A stretch of DNA of 20,727 nt, taken from the NCBI GenBank assembly GCA_027346925.1, contig DAIERH010000015.1, positions 1 through 20,727 of the forward strand. Reading direction: 5' to 3'. Within the stretch, counting starts at the first letter, position 1. Each line of letters opens with the position of its first letter. Both the position numbers and the translations under genes were made by a program. This document shows positions 14,273-20,727 of the stretch, piece by piece. This DNA is from Geobacter sp. (GTDB taxonomy: Bacteria > Desulfobacterota > Desulfuromonadia > Geobacterales > Pseudopelobacteraceae). The notes beneath the pieces are model-generated. The model was given only the letters and a program-made list of their open reading frames with translations, was not told the origin of the DNA and did no database searches.

Positions 14273-14303
14273 CAGGCGGGCTGCCCGTGCCGGCGCCCGC
14301 CTG
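14273..14303 (-). terminator. hairpin downstream of the EAL-HDOD gene
   Basis: GCCCGCCTG (14295-14303) pairs perfectly with CAGGCGGGC (14273-14281), with a 13-nt loop. On the minus strand a short TTT follows. It separates the EAL-HDOD gene from the thiamine promoter and probably ends the signalling transcript, though the T tract is weak. Confidence 0.55.
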
Positions 14304-14350
14304 CCCGCATCCCCCGCTGCAAAGCTGGTACTGGTTTAATCGAACGGATA

Positions 14351-15577
14351 TCAGGCCATCCCCTTGCGCCAGGTGAAAGCCCTTTTCTGGGATTCGAGAA
14401 CGTCCTCCAGGGAGACCCCCATCTCCTCCAGGTGCGACCCGAGATGGCGGAACTCCAATTGTTCGAGCAACTCGGCCACATGGAGCAACCTCCCCAGGCC
14501 GCCTTGCCGCGAGGTCAGCGCCCCCCTGACATCCTCGGAAAGGTTCAGGTTCCGCACCACCTCGTCCATCGGGATGTCATAGACCTTCTCCAGGATCGAC
14601 AGGATTCCCGTCATGAACGCCTTCTCGGCGGAATCATGGCGGCCTTTCAAGACCCGATGGCAACCGGCCAGGCTTTCCATGAGGCTGGCCCGAACGGCGG
14701 CCATGTCCACCAGCGGATTCTCCATGCCGCGATGGTCGTCGGTGGCGAACAGGGCCAACTGAACCCAGCGCTTGATCTGTTGGCGCCCCAGGATCGCAAT
14801 GGCGTGGCGGACCGTCTCGATCTTGCTGCGTGTGCCGATACCGACCGAGTTGACCAAAAGGAGCAGCTTGTAGGTGAGCCCGGCATTCCCGCGGAAGGTC
14901 TTCTCGATCTCCGCCAGTTCGGCATCCTCGCTGAGCAGACGCATCAGTTTCAGCAGCGTGGAGCCGGAATCGTCCAGGCGCTTCTTTTCCATGACCGCCG
15001 GTTTGGCGAAGTAGTAACCCTGGAACAGGTCGAAACCGAGTTCCAGGCAGCGCCTGAACTCCTCCTGGGTCTCCACCTTCTCGGCCAGCAGTTGCAGAGG
15101 GTAACGGGAAAAGGGCTTGACCATCTCCTCCAGCTTATGGAGAGGGGTCTGCATCAGGTCCACCTTGACGATGTCCACGATCCCGTACAATTCGTGGTAT
15201 GCCGGGTTGTACTCGTGGTCGTCGAGGGCAAGGGTAAATCCGTTCTCCTTGAGGAATCGGCAGCGCCCGACCAGTTCCGGCGTCACCCGGAGGGTTTCGA
15301 GAAGCTCGATGACCACCTGTTCCCTGGGCAGGATGTTCAGCGAGTCGTCCATCAACAGCTCCAGTTCCATGTTGATGAACCCCTTGTGTTTTCCCAGGAT
15401 ATCCTCGATGCCGAATCCGGTCAGCGCGTTGACGATCACACTGGCGGTGGCGTATGAGGCGTCCTCGACAGCGGCGCTCTCCGCACCGGCGGAACGGAAA
15501 AGGAGTTCGTACGCGACCAATCCCTCATTGCGGTCCAGAATCGGCTGCCTGCCGATCAAACACTTTTCTTCTTCCAT
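14351..15577 (-). CDS. EAL-HDOD signalling protein (YuxH type)
   Basis: A 408-residue cytoplasmic protein with an N-terminal EAL domain (about 5-195) and a C-terminal HDOD domain (about 200-395, core LLKLVNS-like LLLLVNSVGIGTRSKIETVRHAI). The EAL signature reads YELLFR (E24), the DDFGTG loop is replaced by DDHEYN, and EGVE reads EKVE. Some metal ligands remain, but the altered loop suggests weak or absent c-di-GMP hydrolysis, as is usual for YuxH-type proteins. A c-di-GMP-binding or protein-binding role is more likely. ATG at 15577 overlaps the end of the Cys-rich gene by 22 bp; the ribosome site is weak, so translation may be coupled. A TTG at 15625 is an alternative start. Confidence 0.9.
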   Translation of the reverse strand: MEEEKCLIGRQPILDRNEGLVAYELLFRSAGAESAAVEDASYATASVIVNALTGFGIEDILGKHKGFINMELELLMDDSLNILPREQVVIELLETLRVTPELVGRCRFLKENGFTLALDDHEYNPAYHELYGIVDIVKVDLMQTPLHKLEEMVKPFSRYPLQLLAEKVETQEEFRRCLELGFDLFQGYYFAKPAVMEKKRLDDSGSTLLKLMRLLSEDAELAEIEKTFRGNAGLTYKLLLLVNSVGIGTRSKIETVRHAIAILGRQQIKRWVQLALFATDDHRGMENPLVDMAAVRASLMESLAGCHRVLKGRHDSAEKAFMTGILSILEKVYDIPMDEVVRNLNLSEDVRGALTSRQGGLGRLLHVAELLEQLEFRHLGSHLEEMGVSLEDVLESQKRAFTWRKGMA

Positions 15578-15831
15578 GGCTGGGCCTGTTCCTTTGGTGA
15601 TTGCAGTGTCCCGGGCCGCTCGCAAGACTCGGGCCTTCTGTTACGGTACACCGGGCATTCCCGAAAATGCTCCATGCAGTACAGGGCGATGTTCGGCACG
15701 GACTTTCCGGTGATGTGACGGCAGTAGCAGTCGTCGAACGGGTCATGTGCATACTCGCAAAGGTATGTTGTTGAGCCAGACTTTGCCGCGACGTGTGTGC
15801 TGTTCATGCAGACGGCAACAGCACAGGACAT
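15556..15831 (-). CDS. small Cys-rich protein
   Basis: A 91-residue frame whose core is CEYAHDPFDDCYCRHITGKS followed by YCMEHFRECPVYR. The Cys/His spacing suggests a bound metal or Fe-S centre, and its regularity and codon use support real coding. I recall similar short uncharacterised Cys-rich proteins in Geobacter but cannot name a family. ATG at 15831 and ATG at 15807 are both possible starts; neither has a clear ribosome site. The C-terminal 22 bp overlap the EAL-HDOD gene, implying co-expression, and the sigma-54 activator gene lies 168 bp upstream. A sensory or adaptor role in that pathway is a guess. Confidence 0.6.
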   Translation of the reverse strand: MSCAVAVCMNSTHVAAKSGSTTYLCEYAHDPFDDCYCRHITGKSVPNIALYCMEHFRECPVYRNRRPESCERPGTLQSPKEQAQPWKKKSV

Positions 15832-15962
15832 GCCAATGGATGTTTCATCGTAACTTCGGCAAGTTGTGAATGATCGGGCGGTGGGACCCGTGTATCCAAT
15901 AGTGATAGCAGTGATAAACTCAGGTAGCAAAAATAAATAGAGGATGTATGAAAGGGAATGGA

Positions 15963-15993
15963 GACCTCCGGGACGTATGAAGCCCCGGAGGTC
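15963..15993 (-). terminator. hairpin after the response regulator gene
   Basis: GACCTCCGGG (15963-15972) and CCCGGAGGTC (15984-15993) form a perfect 10-bp stem with an 11-nt loop, 5 bp beyond the regulator stop. On the minus strand TCCATTCCCTTT follows, so the T tract is poor. It may be a weak terminator or a barrier between kinase-regulator and the Cys-rich gene. Confidence 0.6.
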
Positions 15994-15998
15994 TTGGG

Positions 15999-17393
15999 CT
16001 ATTCCTCGCCTGGGCTTATGCCGTGCCTTTCCAGTCGGCGGCGAAAGGTGTAGTAGTTCATCCCCAGCATCAGGGCGGCCTTCATCCGTTTCCCGCCGCA
16101 GAAGCGGAGGGCCTGTTCCAGCGACCATTTTTCCAGAGCGTCCATACTGCATGGAAATGGCGGTGGAGAAGGATGGGACGCGATGTCCGGAACCGGGGGG
16201 CCGGCCACGGGGCAGATTTGGTCGGAGGTTGCGGCCGTGATATCGGCGGACGTGATGGCGGTCCCGGCGGTGAGCATGACGCGGCGGATGGCGCTTTTCA
16301 ACTGGCGGACGTTTCCCGGCCAAGGCATGGCGATCAGCTTCCGCCTGGCCTCCGGGTCCAGAAGAGGGGCATCGCGCCCCAGTTCGTCGCTGGTTTCACG
16401 CAGGAACCCGAGCGCCAGGGGGACGACGGCGTCCGGCATCTCCCTGAGCGGCGGCAGCGGGATGACCACATCGGCCAACCGGTAGTAGAGGTCCTCCCGG
16501 AAGCGTCCGGCCCGGGCCTCCTCCTTCAGATTCCGGTTGCTGGCCGCGATGACGCGCACATCCACCCTCTTTTCCGCTGCACTGCCCACCGGCGTGAAAC
16601 GCTTCTCTTCCACCAGGCGCAGCAGTTTGGCCTGTACCGCCGAAGGACAGGATTCGATATCGTCCAGGAAGAGCGTGCCCCCCTGGGCCGACTCCACAAA
16701 TCCTGCCCTGGTGCGCTCGGCTCCGGTAAAGGCACCTCTCAGATGGCCGAACAGCTCGCTTTCCGCCAGATGCTCGGGTATGGCCCCCAGGTTGACCGGG
16801 ACGAACGGTCCTTCGCGACGGGGGCTGAGGCCGTGGACGATACCCGCCAGGCGCGACTTGCCGCTGCCGGTTTCGCCCTGGAGCAGTATGCTGTACGAGG
16901 TGCGGGCCACGTGAGCGGCCAATTCGGCTATGGTCCGCATGGCCGCGCCGGCGCCCATTTGCGCCTCCACCGAGGCGGTCAGTTCGGCCGATAGACCGTT
17001 GATCTCGCGGCGCTGGATAACCGGGAGGGCGGCCTTGGCGATGGCGGCCAGAAGCTCCTCCGAATCAACCGGCTTGCGCACGAAGGCGGCCGCCCCAACT
17101 TCTATTGCCTTGAGCAGGTAGGCGGTCTCGGTAAAGGCGGTGCAAAAGATCACCGGCGCGTCCGGGCCGCGTTCCTTCAGCCGGACGGCCAGTTCCAGGC
17201 CATCCATGACCGGCATGCGGATATCGCTGATGATCAGGTCGGGGCGCTGCTCGTCGAACAGCGCCAGGGCCTCGCGCCCGTTGGCGGCCTGCACGATGCG
17301 GCCGCAGTACAGTTCCAGGAAGGCGGCGGTCTCGCGCCGCAACTCCGCCTCGTCCTCGGCCAGGAGAATGGTCAGGTTTTTCAGGTCGGTCAT
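15999..17393 (-). CDS. NtrC-family sigma-54-dependent response regulator
   Basis: A 464-residue activator with three domains. The receiver (about 6-120) has phospho-acceptor D57 in IISDIRMPVMDG, plus T85 and K107. The AAA+ domain (about 145-375) has Walker A GETGSGKS (173-180), the sigma-54 contact loop GAFTGA (220-225), and WPGNVRQL. The Fis-type HTH is near 425-460 (KMKAALMLGMNYYTFRRRLE-like). When phosphorylated it should open sigma-54 promoters by ATP hydrolysis. Walker B reads LFLDDI instead of the usual LFLDEI (D245 for E). ATG at 17393 has GGAGG 7 nt upstream and overlaps the kinase stop by 4 bp, so the two genes are a cognate pair. Targets are not known; the consensus sigma-54 promoter at 2034 is one candidate only. 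Confidence 0.95.
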   Translation of the reverse strand: MTDLKNLTILLAEDEAELRRETAAFLELYCGRIVQAANGREALALFDEQRPDLIISDIRMPVMDGLELAVRLKERGPDAPVIFCTAFTETAYLLKAIEVGAAAFVRKPVDSEELLAAIAKAALPVIQRREINGLSAELTASVEAQMGAGAAMRTIAELAAHVARTSYSILLQGETGSGKSRLAGIVHGLSPRREGPFVPVNLGAIPEHLAESELFGHLRGAFTGAERTRAGFVESAQGGTLFLDDIESCPSAVQAKLLRLVEEKRFTPVGSAAEKRVDVRVIAASNRNLKEEARAGRFREDLYYRLADVVIPLPPLREMPDAVVPLALGFLRETSDELGRDAPLLDPEARRKLIAMPWPGNVRQLKSAIRRVMLTAGTAITSADITAATSDQICPVAGPPVPDIASHPSPPPFPCSMDALEKWSLEQALRFCGGKRMKAALMLGMNYYTFRRRLERHGISPGEE

Positions 17394-19318
17394 AACGGCG
17401 CCTCCGGAAGCAGTTCAATCCTGAAAATGGTGCCGCCCAGGCCCTGCGCCAGGCCGAGGCGACCTCCCAGGCTGTCCTCCACGATCATGCGCGACATGTA
17501 CAGGCCGATGCCGGTACCGCCGCTCTCCTCTTTGGTGGTGAAATAGGGGTCGAATATCCGGTGGGCGATATCTGCCCGAATGCCGCAGCCGTTGTCGCTG
17601 ATGTCGATGACCATGCCGCCGTTTCCACCAACGGAGATATCCACGCCGATATGCCCCTCTTCCGGCCCGCCGCCGGCACTCCGGCTTGCCAGGATGGCGT
17701 CGCGGGCATTGCCCAGCAGGTTGAGGACGACCTGTTTGAACTCGTTGGGCAGGCCGTAAACATACCCCCCGGCGCAATCGTGCCGGGGCGCGTCCAACTG
17801 GGTGCCGCGCTGTATTGCGGCAGCCAGATCACGGGACACGACGGCGCGATGGGGGCAGCGGACCTCGACCACGATGCCGCTGTTGGTGAATTGGGGATCA
17901 AAGAGCCGCATGCAGTCTGAAATGCAGTCGAAGGGGCAAAACTTCACTTTCTGTTTTTCCGGCCGGTAGAATCCGCGAAACTCCTCGATGGTGTCGGACA
18001 TGTACCTGATCTGCCGCATGGCATTGGCCCTGAACTCGTCCAGCTGTTCCCCCGTGAGCCCCTGCATGGTCCCCACGGCGTGAGCCCGCTGGACGATCAT
18101 CCCCAGGGTGGCCAACGGCTGGCGCCACTGGTGGGCAATGGCGCCGATCATCTCCCCCATGGCCGCCAGGCGGGCCTGGTTGGCCAGGAGCCGCTCCTGG
18201 GCCATCCGGCGGCCGGTCTCCTCCTCGACCCGGTCCCGGAGGGTGCAGTTCAGTTCACGCAGGTGCTGTTCCGATTCGGTCAATCTGCGTTCGGTCCGTT
18301 TCAGGTCGCTGACATCGTGCAGAAGGACCAGGGTGCCGCGAATGGTACCGGCATTCAGTTCTGATGAGGCGACGCGCCAGGAGCGTCCGGGCTCGACCGC
18401 GTCGGAAATGCAATCCTCGGAACCGAGGTCCAAACCCTGGTCCGCCCGTGCACGCAACGAGGGAAACCGGGATCTCACGGCATGCAGAACAGCAGGTATG
18501 TCCCCATCTGCCCCCCCGGCCGACAGTCCGCGCGCGGCGTGGTTGCAGTCCACCAGTTCCCCCCTGTCGTCGAACACCAGGACCGGTTCGCCGATCTGAT
18601 CGAACAACACGGTGCGGGCCAGCGGCATCAGGTTGAGCAGGCGGTACCTGAAAACGGCCAGGGTATAGAAAATTCCGGAAAAGAACAGGGTCGAGGTGGT
18701 GAAGTTGAAGCCGTTGCCCGGCGCTTTCGAGACTAGGAAGGTCGCTATGGGAATCACGGTCGCCAGGATCAACAGGGCGAACCGGAACCACTCGCTGCGG
18801 GGCATCCTCCAGAACCCCGAGGCAAACAACGCCATGGCCACCAGCCCCATGATGTTGGCGTACGCGGAATGCAGGAGAAAGAACGGCCCCTCGCGGTAAC
18901 CCAAAAGCAGGAGCGGACCGTCGGCATGAAGGAAAAAACCATAGACGTGAAGCCGGTGCATCCCGCCCGTCCAGACCACCAGCGTCGAGGCGATGGGTAT
19001 GGCGCTGACCAGGAGCAGCCTGTACCTGGTCAGCCAGGCGCCGAGCCCGACTGTTTCCAGCGACAAGGCCAGCATGGCGGGAACGACGATACAGACAAAG
19101 GTTATACCGGCCTTGACAAAGAATATCTTGAGTGGAAGCAGCGTCGCGGACGTGTTGAGGGCATAGGCCAGGGACCACCCCCCCATGCCGAGCATGAGCC
19201 AGAAGAGGGGCCGGGCGGCCGGCACATGCCGGCGCCGCAGGGAGAAGAGCGCCAGGCCGGCATTGACGCAGGCCGAGAGGAGCGGCAGGATGATGTACGG
19301 GGTGTAGTAAAACGGCAT
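17390..19318 (-). CDS. membrane histidine kinase with 7TM N-terminal domain, PAS and HATPase domains
   Basis: A 642-residue sensor. The N-terminal ~225 residues hold seven or eight hydrophobic segments of the 7TM histidine kinase sensor type (YIILPLLSACVNAGLALFSL at the start). A PAS-like domain (about 235-340) and a coiled coil follow. The H-box is IGAIAHQWRQPLATLG with H396. The HATPase domain contains NEFKQVVLNLLGNARDAI (N-box), DNGCGI, FDPYFTTKE, and GGTGIGLYMSRMIVEDSLGG. Cys are unusually clustered before the ATPase domain (C461, C465, C469), with a further insertion carrying C488 and C515. ATG at 19318 is chosen because the sensor domain starts there; its ribosome site GGAGAGG is 12 nt away, and an upstream start at 19399 or 19429 is possible. 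The ligand is unknown. Confidence 0.93.
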   Translation of the reverse strand: MPFYYTPYIILPLLSACVNAGLALFSLRRRHVPAARPLFWLMLGMGGWSLAYALNTSATLLPLKIFFVKAGITFVCIVVPAMLALSLETVGLGAWLTRYRLLLVSAIPIASTLVVWTGGMHRLHVYGFFLHADGPLLLLGYREGPFFLLHSAYANIMGLVAMALFASGFWRMPRSEWFRFALLILATVIPIATFLVSKAPGNGFNFTTSTLFFSGIFYTLAVFRYRLLNLMPLARTVLFDQIGEPVLVFDDRGELVDCNHAARGLSAGGADGDIPAVLHAVRSRFPSLRARADQGLDLGSEDCISDAVEPGRSWRVASSELNAGTIRGTLVLLHDVSDLKRTERRLTESEQHLRELNCTLRDRVEEETGRRMAQERLLANQARLAAMGEMIGAIAHQWRQPLATLGMIVQRAHAVGTMQGLTGEQLDEFRANAMRQIRYMSDTIEEFRGFYRPEKQKVKFCPFDCISDCMRLFDPQFTNSGIVVEVRCPHRAVVSRDLAAAIQRGTQLDAPRHDCAGGYVYGLPNEFKQVVLNLLGNARDAILASRSAGGGPEEGHIGVDISVGGNGGMVIDISDNGCGIRADIAHRIFDPYFTTKEESGGTGIGLYMSRMIVEDSLGGRLGLAQGLGGTIFRIELLPEAPL

Positions 19319-19360
19319 GGCTGTATGGCGCCTCTCCGGAGCATACGAATGGTATGGCGC

Positions 19361-19392
19361 ATTCTTGACAATTACGGGGATAAGGTCAAGAA
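19361..19392 (-). promoter_or_regulatory. candidate divergent promoter region with 8-bp inverted repeat
   Basis: TTCTTGAC (19362-19369) and GTCAAGAA (19385-19392) are exact inverted copies 15 bp apart. Minus strand: TTGACC (19389-19384), 17 bp, AAGAAT (19366-19361), a fair promoter for the kinase operon. Plus strand: TTGACA (19365-19370), 17 bp, AAGAAA, a weaker one for alr. If the upstream kinase start (19399) is used, this reading fails for the minus strand. Confidence 0.4.
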
Positions 19393-19518
19393 AAAGCATG
19401 GCAACGGTGAGATTCGGCGCACCTTTCACGGCTGCCGTTTCGCTTTACAGCCACCGGCGGACGTGCTAAAAAGCGTGGTCTGGAAAACTCCGCCACGCCA
19501 TTTGAGGAGAAAACGAGG

Positions 19519-20652
<1,134 letters not shown>

Positions 20653-20687
20653 GCAAATCCCCTCAACAGCACATATAATTTTGCCAC

Positions 20688-20714
20688 AGAGACACAGAGA
20701 CTCAGAGAACGTCA
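20688..20714 (+). repeat. CACAGAGA-type short tandem repeat at window edge
   Basis: GCCACAGAGACACAGAGACTCAGAGA shows about three imperfect 8-bp units (CACAGAGA, CACAGAGA, CTCAGAGA). As I recall, elements of this kind are common between genes in Geobacter-type genomes. The element may continue past the window. Confidence 0.5.
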
Positions 20715-20727
20715 AAAACAAAATCAG

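Noticed and set aside
15820..15835. Minus-strand sigma-54-like TGGCATG-N4-GTGCT at the Cys-rich gene
   Set aside because: Two mismatches, and the predicted start would fall next to or after both possible start codons; kept only as a note because a sigma-54 activator gene is nearby.

Overview
The window looks like a chromosomal segment of a GC-rich anaerobe of the Geobacter group (Desulfuromonadota, formerly Deltaproteobacteria). This is inferred from gene content, not from a search. The supporting points are a periplasmic selenocysteine formate dehydrogenase with fdhE, a ThiE-ThiD fusion behind a TPP riboswitch, a sigma-54-type two-component pair, an EAL-HDOD protein, a Geobacter-type 4-hydroxybutyrate/glyoxylate reductase, and a consensus -24/-12 promoter. 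I see no integrase, transposase, phage gene or CRISPR array.

Layout, left to right. (1) 1-402: the Lys/Ala-rich 3' end of a plus-strand gene with its terminator, then tRNA-Ser(CGA) on the minus strand with its promoter and a downstream hairpin. (2) 493-1844, minus: a PPC/DUF296 protein overlapping a DMT-family permease. (3) 1845-2373: a consensus sigma-54 promoter preceded by clustered TGTC/GACA motifs, driving an unrecognised 69-residue protein, possibly after a short leader peptide. (4) 2487-4688, minus: an NADP-type beta-hydroxyacid dehydrogenase, a ROK sugar kinase and a cupin, probably one operon. (5) 5055-10837, plus: the formate dehydrogenase operon. It has a sigma-70 promoter, a structured leader resembling a Moco/Tuco riboswitch, a 14-bp perfect inverted repeat, fdnG with an in-frame UGA read as Sec200, fdnH, fdnI, a long hairpin, and fdhE. 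(6) 10870-11139, plus: a 66-residue membrane protein with its own promoter. (7) 11199-14256, minus: the thiamine operon, with promoter, TPP riboswitch, intrinsic terminator, thiED fusion and thiC. (8) 14351-19389, minus: a 7TM histidine kinase and an NtrC-family regulator (overlapping by 4 bp), a hairpin, a small Cys-rich protein, and an EAL-HDOD protein overlapping it. (9) 19519-20652, plus: alanine racemase, followed by a CACAGAGA-type repeat at the right edge.

How the genes fit together. FdnGHI would oxidise formate in the periplasm and pass electrons through [4Fe-4S] clusters and a b-type cytochrome to the quinone pool; FdhE helps the enzyme mature. The candidate cofactor-sensing leader would couple this operon to Mo/W cofactor supply. 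thiED and thiC make and join the pyrimidine half of thiamine, and the end product would shut them off through the riboswitch. The kinase, EBP, Cys-rich protein and EAL-HDOD protein look like one signalling module whose input is unknown.

The points most worth a second look are the FDH leader, the hairpin just before the Sec codon, the sigma-54 promoter with its motif cluster, and the small Cys-rich protein inside the signalling cluster.
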